A stretch of DNA of 64,000 bases from Helicobacter kayseriensis (GCF_021300655.1 NZ_JAJTNB010000003.1:62001-126000), one strand, 5' to 3'; counted from the first letter of the stretch, positions 43,688-52,325 are shown. The notes: generated by a model from the sequence alone, not told the origin. Program-made: numbers and translations.

Positions 43688-44101
43688 TTATTGTTTGGAG
43701 AGATATCTTTCCAAGATTTCCATTGCTGAGAGGCTATCGAGTTCACCATTTTTGATCTTTTCTTTTCTTTCTTTTTTGCTTAGCTCAAAAAGAGATTCTT
43801 GGGCGATTTTTGAGCTAAGGGCTTCATTGACATAAATAATTGTTCCTGAAAACTCTACAAGAGAGACAAAATGTTTGATCCGCCTTTCCATTTCGTGGGG
43901 TTTATGCTCATCTGATTCTGGCATTCCTACAATAAGTATATTAATCGCTCGATCTTTGAGAAGTTGTGAGAGCGCAAGTGCTGCTTGATCGCGATTTTTT
44001 CTTAGAATGGGTGGAAGAGGAAGAGTGATCCCTTGGATGTGGCTAGCAAGGCCAATGCGTTTGAGCCCAATATCACAAGCTAAAATATTATTATCGGACA
44101 T
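43688..44101 (-). CDS. ruvX: RuvX/YqgF-type pre-16S rRNA nuclease
   Basis: An RNase H-fold protein of 137 aa. ILACDIGLKRIGLA at the N-terminus has the first catalytic Asp, and VNEALSSKIAQESLF corresponds to the conserved DER-L-T-S-x2-A segment, with N-E instead of D-E. LDSLSAMEILERYL near the end provides the last catalytic acid (normally D-x2-AA). Such proteins mature the 5' end of 16S rRNA; a Holliday-junction role has also been proposed. The ATG at 44101 is closest to the conserved start; another in-frame ATG at 44113 lies behind AGAGG and is possible. It overlaps dprA by 11 bases. Confidence 0.82.
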   Translation of the reverse strand: MSDNNILACDIGLKRIGLASHIQGITLPLPPILRKNRDQAALALSQLLKDRAINILIVGMPESDEHKPHEMERRIKHFVSLVEFSGTIIYVNEALSSKIAQESLFELSKKERKEKIKNGELDSLSAMEILERYLSKQ

Positions 44102-44858
44102 AAACTTTTCCATTTTTCCTCTCAATTTTCCCTTCAATTTCATACTCAATAAGGCGATCACCAAAGCGTTGATAAGCTTCTTCAAAATTTGGAATCAAAG
44201 CACAAAATTCAAGAATCTCATCCTTTTCTTTTTCATTGTGTGCGCCAAATTGTTCTAAAACCCACTCTTGAAGACGATAGATTGCGCGAGCTTTTGAAGC
44301 TGCAAGTAGAGAATTTGTTCCTTCGCTCTCTCCAATCCGATGGGGAAAAACATAAAGAGGCTTGCCAAGATCAAGAGCGATTTTAGCGCTTTCCATGGAG
44401 CCACTATGAAGATCTGCTTGCGGGATGATGACAAGATCGCTTAGAGCAATGACAATGCGATTGCGCTCAAGAAAGTGATAAGGTCTTGGCGAGGGAATAT
44501 CTGCATATTCGCTAAGGGCTAGTGCATCGCGATAGATTCTTTGAAGCATTATTTTGTTGGTATTTGGGTAGTAGTGATTGAGATCAGTGGGTGCAACCAT
44601 GATTGTATAAGGAAAGGCTGCAGTATGGGCGATGATATCTACTCCCAAGGCTCCTCCGCTCACTACGACGCCTTGATGTTTGGCAATCATGGAAGCTAGA
44701 TTGTGAGTTAAAAGTTTTGTGTAGGGATTGGGTTTGCGTGTCCCAACAATGGCTATTTTAGGATAGTTTAGAAGCTCTGCATTGCCTTTATAGAAAAGCT
44801 TTGCAGGAGGAGACTTGAGAGATTGCAAAGAGGTAGGGATGGGATTTAAGGGTTGCAT
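44091..44858 (-). CDS. dprA: DNA-processing protein DprA
   Basis: DprA binds incoming single-stranded DNA during natural transformation and loads RecA. The Rossmann-fold core has KIAIVGTRKPNPYTKLLTHNLASMI and VVVSGGALGVDIIAHTAA, then FLERNRIVIALSDLVIIPQADLHSGSMESAKIALDLGKPLYVFPH. At 255 aa it is the short Helicobacter form. Its ATG overlaps the stop of the upstream lipoprotein gene by one base (TAATG). With PilMNO-like genes at the window's end it supports natural competence. Confidence 0.93.
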   Translation of the reverse strand: MQPLNPIPTSLQSLKSPPAKLFYKGNAELLNYPKIAIVGTRKPNPYTKLLTHNLASMIAKHQGVVVSGGALGVDIIAHTAAFPYTIMVAPTDLNHYYPNTNKIMLQRIYRDALALSEYADIPSPRPYHFLERNRIVIALSDLVIIPQADLHSGSMESAKIALDLGKPLYVFPHRIGESEGTNSLLAASKARAIYRLQEWVLEQFGAHNEKEKDEILEFCALIPNFEEAYQRFGDRLIEYEIEGKIERKNGKVYVR

Positions 44859-45067
44859 TAGTTGAGATCGATGACTTGTTCTGAAGGGGTATGTGGGATA
44901 TCTTCAATATTGAGTTGGTGTTGTTGGGAGGGGAAAATAAATGGAGAAGAGGATGGAGAGGGTTTTTGCTCTAGGGTGGAGGTACAGCCTGCAAGCCAAA
45001 GACATAGCAATATTGCCAAAAGAATGTTGGCGAAATACTTGTTTATGCTTATTTTGTTTAGATCCAT
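44858..45067 (-). CDS. Small lipoprotein of unknown function
   Basis: A 69-residue lipoprotein. Hydrophobic residues 10-27 (FANILLAILLCLWLAGC) end in a lipobox with the lipidated Cys, and the mature part is a short Ser/Pro-rich tail (KPSPSSSPFIFPSQQ). Two adjacent ATG codons (45070 and 45067) follow AAAGGAAAG; the second has better spacing. Anchoring in the outer membrane is likely because the residue after the Cys is Thr, not Asp. In H. pylori, minE occupies the place ahead of dprA, so this neighbour is different here. Confidence 0.65.
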   Translation of the reverse strand: MDLNKISINKYFANILLAILLCLWLAGCTSTLEQKPSPSSSPFIFPSQQHQLNIEDIPHTPSEQVIDLN

Positions 45068-45105
45068 CATCTTTCCTTTCATTGAGTTTAGATTATAGCC
45101 AAGTG

Positions 45106-45111
45106 TATAAT
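45106..45111 (+). promoter_or_regulatory. -10 element of the rnr promoter
   Basis: TATAAT is a perfect consensus box in the context AGTGTATAATTGC. Transcription would begin near 45118, only about nine bases before a mini-ORF with a strong ribosome-binding site and about 43 before rnr. Confidence 0.65.
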
Positions 45112-45126
45112 TGCTCAAAGGAGACT

Positions 45127-45159
45127 ATGAGATATTTTTTGAAATTTATAAGGATTTAA
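45127..45159 (+). CDS. Ten-codon leader ORF ahead of rnr
   Basis: ATG at 45127 follows AAAGGAG at ideal spacing and encodes MRYFLKFIRI before TAA at 45157-45159. One base later the GTG of rnr begins, and the rnr ribosome-binding site AAGGA lies inside the mini-ORF. Ribosomes finishing it would be placed to re-initiate on rnr, so it may act as a coupling or sensing leader. No run of one amino acid is present, so classic attenuation is not indicated. Confidence 0.4.
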   Translation: MRYFLKFIRI

Positions 45160-45160
45160 G

Positions 45161-47095
45161 GTGGAAATCAAAGAATTTTTAGAGTCCTTGAGTTGTGGGA
45201 CTAGAGAGATTCCTAAGAAGCATCATTCTCTATTTTATGCACTTCAAAAGCTTGATGCTATCGCAAAAAAAGACAGAGTTTTTAAGCTAAAAGAAGGTTT
45301 TGCGATTGGTTCTTTGGATGTTGTAAGGAAGGATCTTGTTTTTTTGAAGAGTTTTTGTCCAATTCATTCAAAAGATTTTAGGATGATGGGAAGTTTGAAA
45401 TTTGTTATGAGTGGAGATATCGCACTGGTTAAGACTTTATCTGGAGGGACGCGAGCAAGATTGGTGAGCTTGCTTTATTCTCCGCTTTGTAGAGAAATTG
45501 TTTTTTTAGAAAAGGTAAGGGAAAAAATTTCTGCACTTTCTTTGAAAAGCACTCAGGATAAACCTATCATCTATCCTCTTAGGGCTAGGCAAAAAGCATT
45601 GAGTGCGCTTCCTCCTCATGCTGTGCTTGAAATTGATGCTAGAAATGGAGAAATTTTGGAGGTACTAGGGGTTTTGGAAGATGAGAGGGTAGATGAAAAG
45701 ATTGTTCTGCGCACTTATGGCAAAGATGAAGATTTTCCTCAAGAATGCTTGACTTTGGCGCAAAGTTTTGGAGATCGAGTTTATAAAGAGTTTTATCCTC
45801 ATAGAAAAGATTTAGAATCTTTGCCATTTTGCACAATCGACCCCAAAGATGCAAAAGATCATGATGATGCGTTGTATTACGATCGGGGAAAAAGGATTTT
45901 GTATATCGCGATTGCTGATGTTAGTGAATATGTCAATAAAGAAAGCGCACTTGATAAAGAAGCAAGGAGGAGAGGATTTAGCATCTATCTTCCGCACAAA
46001 AGCATTCCGATGCTCCCAAGAGAGCTGAGCGAAAATATTTGCTCTCTCAGAGAGGGGGAAAGCAGGCTTGCAATGGTGTGGGAGATCCATTTTGATGTTT
46101 TGGGTGAAATATGTGCTAAGCAAATTTATGAGGCAGTGATTAAGAATCATCAAAGCTTGAACTATGATCAAGTTGAAAAACTCTTGCAAAACCAACAACA
46201 AGATGGGATTGCCAAAGAGGTTGCTGAAAGTATTTTGGAGTTTTATCCCCTGGCAAAGCGACTGAGAGAAAAGAGATTAAAAAGAGGGTATGACTTCTTG
46301 AGTGATGAGGTTAAACTGCTCCTTGAAGATGAAAGTCTTTTGGGGGTTGAACAATCAAAGGAGGGTGAAAGCAATCATTTGGTAGAGGAAGCGATGCTTT
46401 TGGCCAATGTTGCAAGTGCAGAGATGTTTGAGGGGTTGCCCTCCTATGGAATCTATCGCATCCACGAAGAAATGAAGGAAAATCATCTTGTAGAGCTTCT
46501 TTGCTATCTTAAAAGTTTAGGATTTGAAGATAAAAGAGGAAAAAAAGATGTCCATAAAATAATTGAAGAGATCCAAAAATGGGCGAAGAAAAAAGGTATG
46601 CAAAGAGAGATAGACAAAATGATCATCAAAGCCCAAAATCAAGCCCAATACTCTAGTGATAATATTGGGCATTTTGGTTTGGGCTTTGAGAGTTATACTC
46701 ATTTTACTTCTCCCATTCGTAGATATAGCGATCTGTGTGTTCATCGTGTTATCAAAGAGGCATTGAAATCTCAGAATAAGCGATTGATTTATTTGAGTGA
46801 AGATTTCCCATCGCTTTGCAAGTCTTTGAGTGAATTAGAGCGTGAAGTGGCAAAAATTGAAAATGCCTATAAGGATCGAAAATATGCTCATTGGGCAAAT
46901 AAGCATCTTGGAGAGAGATTGAAGGTGAGCGTTATTGATGAGCAATATCCTCCGCTTTGCAGGGCAATTGAACAAATCGATGGAGCAAAGATCGTGCTTT
47001 TAGAAAGAGAATGGGTGAATAAATTTGATATTTTGGATGTGGAGATTCTTGAAGTGGATTTGGCGAGTGCTAGAATCTATGCACAAAAAGTTTAA
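45161..47095 (+). CDS. rnr: Ribonuclease R-type exoribonuclease
   Basis: An RNB-family 3'-5' exoribonuclease of 644 aa. The catalytic domain has FCTIDPKDAKDHDDALYY (the four metal-binding Asp residues), RRRGFSIYLPHKSIPMLPRELSENICSL and HFTSPIRRYSDLCVHR. It is shorter than E. coli RNase R (about 810 aa); the N-terminal cold-shock part is reduced and the usual long C-terminal S1/basic tail is missing or minimal, as in Helicobacter VacB. The GTG start has AAGGA upstream. A GT2 gene follows after 11 bases, where H. pylori has holA. Confidence 0.92.
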   Translation: MEIKEFLESLSCGTREIPKKHHSLFYALQKLDAIAKKDRVFKLKEGFAIGSLDVVRKDLVFLKSFCPIHSKDFRMMGSLKFVMSGDIALVKTLSGGTRARLVSLLYSPLCREIVFLEKVREKISALSLKSTQDKPIIYPLRARQKALSALPPHAVLEIDARNGEILEVLGVLEDERVDEKIVLRTYGKDEDFPQECLTLAQSFGDRVYKEFYPHRKDLESLPFCTIDPKDAKDHDDALYYDRGKRILYIAIADVSEYVNKESALDKEARRRGFSIYLPHKSIPMLPRELSENICSLREGESRLAMVWEIHFDVLGEICAKQIYEAVIKNHQSLNYDQVEKLLQNQQQDGIAKEVAESILEFYPLAKRLREKRLKRGYDFLSDEVKLLLEDESLLGVEQSKEGESNHLVEEAMLLANVASAEMFEGLPSYGIYRIHEEMKENHLVELLCYLKSLGFEDKRGKKDVHKIIEEIQKWAKKKGMQREIDKMIIKAQNQAQYSSDNIGHFGLGFESYTHFTSPIRRYSDLCVHRVIKEALKSQNKRLIYLSEDFPSLCKSLSELEREVAKIENAYKDRKYAHWANKHLGERLKVSVIDEQYPPLCRAIEQIDGAKIVLLEREWVNKFDILDVEILEVDLASARIYAQKV

Positions 47096-47106
47096 AAGGA
47101 TTGAGA

Positions 47107-48072
47107 TTGAATCTTTGTGTATATATTGTTATTCCTATTTATAATGTGGAGAAGTATTTGCAAGCATGCATCGAATCGGTGCTTGCTCAAACCTATCGGC
47201 ATATTAAGATTATCTTAATTAATGATGGGAGCACCGATCAGAGTGGAGTCATTGCGCAGAGATATACAAAAGATCCTCGCGTATTATTGGTAAATCAAGA
47301 GAATAAAGGCCTTAGTTGTGCTAGAAATGTGGGCATAGAGATAGCAATGAGCGATAGCACAAATCAAGAAGATATTTTGGTTTTTTTAGATTCTGATGAT
47401 GTGATGCACAAAAGTTATATTCAAACAATGCAGGAAACATTCAAACGAGATCCTTCTGTCAAGATAGCTATAGGCGGGGTTCAAGTGATTGATGAAGAAG
47501 GGGGGTTGCTAATCGAAAGAGAAGAGAAAGATGAGGCATTGAAGTTGAGTGGAATGGAATATCTGAAGGGGGTTAAGGGGAATTATTTTGCCTTTTCTTG
47601 GGGGGGGGGGTATAAATTGGGCTTCTTAAAGGAAAGTGGGATCAGATTTGTTGAAGGAATGATCAATGAAGATTTAATCTTTGGTCTTGAAACATTTAGG
47701 ATGGCGGATAGGATTTGTTTTTTTAATGACTGGGTTTGTTATCGTTTGAGGGAGGGGAGCATATCTTGTGCAAAAACATTTTCTAAGCACTCTAATCAAG
47801 TTTTGTTTCGCTCATATATGATTAATTGCAATTATTTATTGTCTCTTTTGCAAAAAAAAGAATTAAGTGCCATTTACCCATTGATTCGGCGCTGCTTGAG
47901 AAGTTGCGCATCGATGCCATTTTTGTGCTGGATCAAAGATTCTTCTTTGTGTCATAAGCAAGATCTAAAAAAGCTCATCCCTTATGTCAGCTATAAGGTG
48001 AGGGCAGCATTTTACATTCCCTATTTAGCACGAGCATGGATACGAATAACTAAAGGTGGAGATAAGGTTTGA
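47107..48072 (+). CDS. GT2-family glycosyltransferase with in-frame poly-G tract (currently ON)
   Basis: A 321-aa GT-A-fold transferase. The N-terminal VIPIYNVEKYLQACIESVLAQTY, INDGSTDQSG and VFLDSDDV are donor- and metal-binding motifs. The middle has FSWGGGYKLGFLKESGIRF and the acid pair NED, as in capsule and LOS GT2 enzymes. Codons 165-168 lie on a run of 11 G. The start is a TTG at 47107, spaced from AAAAGGA; a TTG at 47101 touches that site. It is inserted between rnr and holA and overlaps holA by 4 bases, so switching could also affect holA translation. Confidence 0.82.
   Translation: MNLCVYIVIPIYNVEKYLQACIESVLAQTYRHIKIILINDGSTDQSGVIAQRYTKDPRVLLVNQENKGLSCARNVGIEIAMSDSTNQEDILVFLDSDDVMHKSYIQTMQETFKRDPSVKIAIGGVQVIDEEGGLLIEREEKDEALKLSGMEYLKGVKGNYFAFSWGGGYKLGFLKESGIRFVEGMINEDLIFGLETFRMADRICFFNDWVCYRLREGSISCAKTFSKHSNQVLFRSYMINCNYLLSLLQKKELSAIYPLIRRCLRSCASMPFLCWIKDSSLCHKQDLKKLIPYVSYKVRAAFYIPYLARAWIRITKGGDKV
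47600..47610 (+). repeat. Poly-G tract (G11) inside a glycosyltransferase gene
   Basis: Eleven consecutive G residues encode the end of a Trp codon and three Gly codons. With this length the full frame is open; G10 or G12 would truncate the protein after about 170 residues. This is the classic form of a slipped-strand contingency locus. Confidence 0.9.
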
Positions 48073-49064
48073 ATCGACAGCAATTGGACAGATTTTTGGA
48101 TTCTCAAATTCCTCAAGCAAGCTTACTCTATGGAGAGTGTATGTTTTGGATTGAGTTTTATTCAAAAAAAATTGCCTCCATGACAACAGATCTTGAGAAT
48201 ATTGTGAGTTTCTATTTTGGTGATTATGATTATGCTCAAGTCTTTGATTTGCTTAGTCAATCTTCTTTGTTTGGGGATAGCACACTTGTTGTTCTAAAAA
48301 TTGATAAAAAATTGTCCAAAAAAGAGCTTCAATCATTTCTAGAGGCTTTGAAAAAAAATCCATCCAATTTTCTTATTGTTGAGTTTCGCAAAAGCGATTC
48401 TAAGAGTTCCAGTGAATATGCGAGAGATTTTAAAGAAATGGCGGGATTGTTTAAGGGGGAAAAACTAGTTGAAGCAAGGTTTTTTGAACCAAATTTCAAT
48501 GAGGCTCAAATGGTTTTGATGGCTAGGGCAAAAGAGCTTGGGATTAGTATTGATTCGCGCCATTTAATGTTGCTTTTGAATATCCAAAACGGGGATCTTT
48601 CAATTGCTTATAAGGAACTTGAAAAATTAGTTTATTTTCATCGTCCTATTGAGGAAAAAGACATTTTACAGTTATGTAGTGCTTTGGGAAGTGTGGAGTT
48701 AGAAGATTTGTTAGATGCGCTTTTATCCCGTAGAGAGATTATGGGAATATACGCACGACTTGAAGAAGAGGGTTTGGATGAGATGGGAATGATTAGTTCT
48801 ATTGGTGCTCATTTTTATAAACTTTTTATGTTTTTTGCCTATATTCGCTCAAACGGAAAGGCTGATGCCAAAGAGATTTTGGGGTACTCTCCTCCAAATT
48901 TTGTGGTGGATAAGATGGCGAAAGAGGCGATGAGTTTGCGTGAGGGACAGTATAGGGAAGTTTTTGAGACTCTTATTGAGGCACGAGTGCAGATTTTTTC
49001 AGGTAGGGGGAAAAGCACAGCGGTATTGATCGCTTTGCAAAAACTTCAAAAAATTTTAGGGTAG
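48069..49064 (+). CDS. holA: DNA polymerase III delta subunit HolA
   Basis: HolA is the wrench subunit of the clamp loader that opens the beta sliding clamp. The 331-aa protein shows the Helicobacter-type start MNRQQLDRFLDSQIPQASLLYGE, then a delta-type AAA+-like core without a P-loop, including DSTLVVLKIDKKLSKKELQSFLEAL, ARAKELGISIDSRHLMLLLNIQNGDL and YKELEKLVYF. Similarity is low in this family, but the position before rpsF-ssb-rpsR is as in H. pylori. The start is a TTG overlapping the GT2 stop (TTGA). Confidence 0.85.
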   Translation: MNRQQLDRFLDSQIPQASLLYGECMFWIEFYSKKIASMTTDLENIVSFYFGDYDYAQVFDLLSQSSLFGDSTLVVLKIDKKLSKKELQSFLEALKKNPSNFLIVEFRKSDSKSSSEYARDFKEMAGLFKGEKLVEARFFEPNFNEAQMVLMARAKELGISIDSRHLMLLLNIQNGDLSIAYKELEKLVYFHRPIEEKDILQLCSALGSVELEDLLDALLSRREIMGIYARLEEEGLDEMGMISSIGAHFYKLFMFFAYIRSNGKADAKEILGYSPPNFVVDKMAKEAMSLREGQYREVFETLIEARVQIFSGRGKSTAVLIALQKLQKILG

Positions 49065-49143
49065 AATTTGAGGCTTTTTATTTTTTATAAAAAGACCTTG
49101 CTTGGCTCTTGAGTGGGCTGGGCTGAAACCAAAAGGAGTTTTT

Positions 49144-49611
49144 ATGAAGCATTATGAAACGATGTTTATCGTTAAACCTACGCTTGTTGAAGACGAAATC
49201 AAATCTAAGATTGAATTCTTTAAAGAAGCAATTACAAAAAATGGTGGTGAGATTGAAACATGCCTTGATATGGGAATGAGACAACTTGCCTATGAGATTA
49301 AAAAAAATAAACGAGGCTACTATTTTGTGATCTATTTCAAGGCTCAAGCCTCTTTGATTTTGGAGCTTGAAAGACTCTATAGAATCAATGAAGATATTTT
49401 GAGATTTATTGTTGTGAAATATGAAAACAAAAAAGAGCAAAAAGCTTGGGAAACGCTTGTAGATAAAGCGAATAACCCACAAAAATATGCAAAAAAGACG
49501 CTCAAAAAAGATGATTCTCCAAAGCCTCCAAGAAAAAAGGTTGAGGAAAAGGTTGAAGAGCAAGTTCAAGAACAGAGTCAGGAGACTGAAACTAAGGAAG
49601 TTGCTGAATAG
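49144..49611 (+). CDS. rpsF: 30S ribosomal protein S6 with charged C-terminal tail
   Basis: S6 binds the central domain of 16S rRNA together with S18. The 155-aa protein begins [14 protein letters not shown] and keeps the core [20 protein letters not shown] and [12 protein letters not shown]. Beyond residue 95 a Lys/Glu/Gln-rich low-complexity tail runs to the end ([20 protein letters not shown]); long charged tails are common in campylobacterotal S6. AAAAGGAG precedes the ATG by five or so bases. It heads the rpsF-ssb-rpsR unit. Confidence 0.95.
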   Translation: MKHYETMFIVKPTLVEDEIKSKIEFFKEAITKNGGEIETCLDMGMRQLAYEIKKNKRGYYFVIYFKAQASLILELERLYRINEDILRFIVVKYENKKEQKAWETLVDKANNPQKYAKKTLKKDDSPKPPRKKVEEKVEEQVQEQSQETETKEVAE

Positions 49612-49628
49612 TTTTTGAGGTTGGGATA

Positions 49629-50126
49629 ATGTTTAATAAAGTGATTATGGTTGGAAATTTGACGCGTGATGTTGAGTTGAGGTATCTTCCTAGCGGAAGT
49701 GCTGTAGCTACAATTGGACTTGCTTCCAATCGTAGATATAAAAAACAAGATGGCAGCCAAGCTGAAGAGGTTTGCTTTATTGATGTGAAGCTATTTGGGC
49801 GTACTGCAGAAGTGGCTAATCAATATCTGCGAAAGGGAAGCAAAATCTTGATTGAAGGTAAGCTTACTTATGAAAGTTGGACTGATCAGTCGGGTGCAAA
49901 GAGATCGCGTCACGTAATCACTGCAGAGTCTATGCAGATGATGGATACGCGCTCTGATTCTCAAAGTGCTCCACAAGCTTATGAAGCCTATCCTCAATAT
50001 GAACAACAGGCTTCTTATGCTCCTCAGATGCAAAGGGCACCGCAACAAGCCTCCCCACAATCCAATTATAGTAATTCTCACAATATCCCAGAAATCAATA
50101 TCGATGATGATGAAATCCCATTTTAG
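49629..50126 (+). CDS. ssb: Single-stranded DNA-binding protein
   Basis: SSB coats single-stranded DNA in replication, repair and recombination. The OB-fold begins [23 protein letters not shown] and includes [14 protein letters not shown] and [16 protein letters not shown] Gln/Tyr/Ala-rich linker follows, and the acidic tip DDDEIPF recruits partner proteins. The 165 aa length is normal. The position between rpsF and rpsR is the usual one. Confidence 0.96.
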   Translation: MFNKVIMVGNLTRDVELRYLPSGSAVATIGLASNRRYKKQDGSQAEEVCFIDVKLFGRTAEVANQYLRKGSKILIEGKLTYESWTDQSGAKRSRHVITAESMQMMDTRSDSQSAPQAYEAYPQYEQQASYAPQMQRAPQQASPQSNYSNSHNIPEINIDDDEIPF

Positions 50127-50136
50127 GAGTTGAAAT

Positions 50137-50394
50137 ATGGAAAAGAAAAAATATTCAAAGCGCTATTGTCGCTATACTGAAGCCAAAATTGAATTTATTG
50201 ACTATAAAGATGTTGAAATGCTTAAGCATTCATTATCTGAGCGTTATAAGATTATGCCAAGACGCCTTACAGGCAATACAAAAAAATGGCAAGAAAGGGT
50301 TGAAAAAGCAATTAAGCGTGCAAGACATATGGCTTTGATCCCTTATATTGTTGATCGCAAAAGAGTTGTAGAAAATCCCTTTAAGCTTTCATAA
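50137..50394 (+). CDS. rpsR: 30S ribosomal protein S18
   Basis: S18 is an 85-aa protein with [22 protein letters not shown], then the conserved rRNA-binding [18 protein letters not shown] and [22 protein letters not shown]. It is the last gene of the rpsF-ssb-rpsR unit, 10 bases after ssb, with AGGAG ahead of the ATG. A pyrimidine-rich stretch and a G7 run follow before the next gene. Confidence 0.96.
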   Translation: MEKKKYSKRYCRYTEAKIEFIDYKDVEMLKHSLSERYKIMPRRLTGNTKKWQERVEKAIKRARHMALIPYIVDRKRVVENPFKLS

Positions 50395-50425
50395 GTTTTC
50401 CTCCCTCTCCCTCCATGCTTCAGAT

Positions 50426-50432
50426 GGGGGGG
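50426..50432 (+). repeat. Short G7 run ahead of a glycosyltransferase gene
   Basis: Seven G residues lie between rpsR and the likely GT2 start at 50454. An ATG at 50415 and another at 50424 would read through it in frame with the transferase, but neither has a ribosome-binding site. Seven units is at the low end for phase variation. Confidence 0.5.
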
Positions 50433-50453
50433 CTTCTGATTTGGAGCATTTGT

Positions 50454-51377
50454 ATGTTGCCACCTTTAGTGAGCGTAATTATCCCGATTTATAATGTTTC
50501 TCGCTATTTGAAAGAATGCCTTGATTCTGTAGTTTCTCAAACCTATAAGCATCTTGAGATCATTTTGATCAATGATGGAAGTGAGGATGGAAGTGAAGAG
50601 ATCGCTAGAGAGTACTTGTATGATCCACGCGTGCAATTAATTTCTCAGATAAATAAGGGATTAAGTGCAGCAAGAAATGTCGGAATGAAAAAGGCAAGCG
50701 GTGCATACATTATGTTTGTAGATAGCGATGATTACTTAAGTCTGAATTATATTGCAGAGATGGTTGAAATTGCGATACGGTTTGATGTCGAAATGGTTTG
50801 CAATGAAGCCATCGTACGCTTTGGAAGGACGCGCTTAAGTAATCCGCAAAGGAAGGAGCCTCAAAGATATGTCCCAGATTCTCACAATATTGTTTTTGGT
50901 GGAGCAGTGTGGAGATTTTTGTTTTTGAGACAATTCTTGGAGCGTTGCGGGGTAGAGTTTTTGGAGGGAAAGGTTTATGAAGATGAGGCGTTTTTATATA
51001 TGATTTCCCCTTTTTGCAATGCATTTGTGCGCTATTGTGGAGAATATTATTTTTATCGTCAAAGAGATGATTCAATCATGGCGCAACATAAAAACTTTAG
51101 AAATTATGATTTGCTTGATGTTTTTAGATCAATCTATCTGTACTATCAGTCCAATTGTTTATTGGAGCACTTTTCTCCGCCGTATTATTTTTTGTATGAT
51201 TGTGCGATAGGCTATAGCAACGAAAAAGAATATCTTGATAGGGCAGAAAAATTATCTAAAGAACTTGGAGCTTACCCTTATTTTTTTAAGAGAAAAATTT
51301 TATATAAATTGGGAAGATTTTCTAAAATTTTGTACTTGATTAAGCGTGTGGTGTGCGCAAGAAAGAAAAAGAAATGA
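50454..51377 (+). CDS. GT2-family glycosyltransferase
   Basis: A 307-aa family-2 transferase with VIIPIYNVSRYLKECLDSVVSQTYKHLEIILINDGSEDGS and MFVDSDDYL at the catalytic end, and RFLFLRQFLERCGVEFLEGKVYEDEAFLY in the acceptor half. It is clearly a paralogue of the genes at 47107 and 52326. The ATG at 50454 has GGAG seven bases upstream. It overlaps the hydrolase gene by 4 bases (ATGA). The placement after rpsR suggests an island of surface-sugar genes inserted next to groL. Confidence 0.82.
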   Translation: MLPPLVSVIIPIYNVSRYLKECLDSVVSQTYKHLEIILINDGSEDGSEEIAREYLYDPRVQLISQINKGLSAARNVGMKKASGAYIMFVDSDDYLSLNYIAEMVEIAIRFDVEMVCNEAIVRFGRTRLSNPQRKEPQRYVPDSHNIVFGGAVWRFLFLRQFLERCGVEFLEGKVYEDEAFLYMISPFCNAFVRYCGEYYFYRQRDDSIMAQHKNFRNYDLLDVFRSIYLYYQSNCLLEHFSPPYYFLYDCAIGYSNEKEYLDRAEKLSKELGAYPYFFKRKILYKLGRFSKILYLIKRVVCARKKKK

Positions 51378-52306
51378 CAAAAGAAGATTTGAGCTTTAGG
51401 AGTGATTTTGGGGAGGTGGTTTATAGTCTATATACCCCCAAAAATTACAATCAATGTATTGTGCAAATTGCGCATGGAATGATTGAAGAACGAGGAAAGT
51501 ATGATGAGTTTGCTCAATTTTTGTCTGCTTGTGGATATGTTGTGGCGGTCAATGATCATAGGGGACATGGAGAGAGTATTGGCGGAAGGAGTGGAAAATA
51601 TGTCGTTGATTTAGGTGAGATGGGTGAGAATGGATTTGAGAGAGCTGTTGGGGATATGCATACCCTAACACAGATTCTTAAAAAGCGTTTTGAGGGGTTT
51701 AGGTTTATTCTTATAGGCCATTCTATGGGATCTTTGCTCGCAAGACGCTATTTGCAGTTATATGAGAAAGAGTTAGATGCTTTAGTATTGATGGGGACGC
51801 CTTCACCAAATGCCTTGGCGGGATTTGGAGTCAATCTGTGTTCTGTTTTGGAGCTTTTGGGTTTGAAACGCGTCGGGGTTAGAATGATGAATCGCTTAAG
51901 TCTTGTAGGATTTAATCGTCGATTTCGCCAAAGAGATGCATCTGCTCCTTTTTATGCGTGGCTTACGCGAGATTTGAAGCAAGCAGAGCCATATATGCAA
52001 AAAAAAGAGTATCGCTTCTCTTTTACACTCAATTCTTTTGGGTGTTTGTTTGGAGGATTGAAGAGAGTTTTTTCTCCTAATTTTCGTGTGAACAAGATCA
52101 ATCTTCCTATTGTGTTTTTGAGTGGAGATGATGATCCTTGTGGAGACTTTGGCAAAGGGGCGCTAAGGGCTTATGAGTATCTTGTCTCTCAAGGATATGA
52201 GAATGTTCAACTGCGCCTTTATAGCGGTGCCAGACACGAGTTGTTGCTGGAGATTAATAAAAGACAAATTATGCAGGAAGTAAAGGAGTGGATTGAATGC
52301 AAGTGA
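51374..52306 (+). CDS. Alpha/beta hydrolase, monoacylglycerol-lipase-like
   Basis: A 310-aa serine hydrolase. The nucleophile elbow is GHSMGS (near residue 115), HGMIEERGKYD and NDHRGHGES are lipase-type oxyanion and lid regions, the acid is in FLSGDDDPCG, and the catalytic His is in GARHELLLE. The pattern fits the Ser-aminopeptidase-like/lysophospholipase family (Hydrolase_4). It has no signal peptide. It is co-translated with the GT2 before it, and the next GT2 starts 19 bases later; substrate may be a lipid or an acylated sugar, which cannot be told. Confidence 0.75.
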   Translation: MTKEDLSFRSDFGEVVYSLYTPKNYNQCIVQIAHGMIEERGKYDEFAQFLSACGYVVAVNDHRGHGESIGGRSGKYVVDLGEMGENGFERAVGDMHTLTQILKKRFEGFRFILIGHSMGSLLARRYLQLYEKELDALVLMGTPSPNALAGFGVNLCSVLELLGLKRVGVRMMNRLSLVGFNRRFRQRDASAPFYAWLTRDLKQAEPYMQKKEYRFSFTLNSFGCLFGGLKRVFSPNFRVNKINLPIVFLSGDDDPCGDFGKGALRAYEYLVSQGYENVQLRLYSGARHELLLEINKRQIMQEVKEWIECK

Positions 52307-52325
52307 AGAATAAAAGGCTATTACA

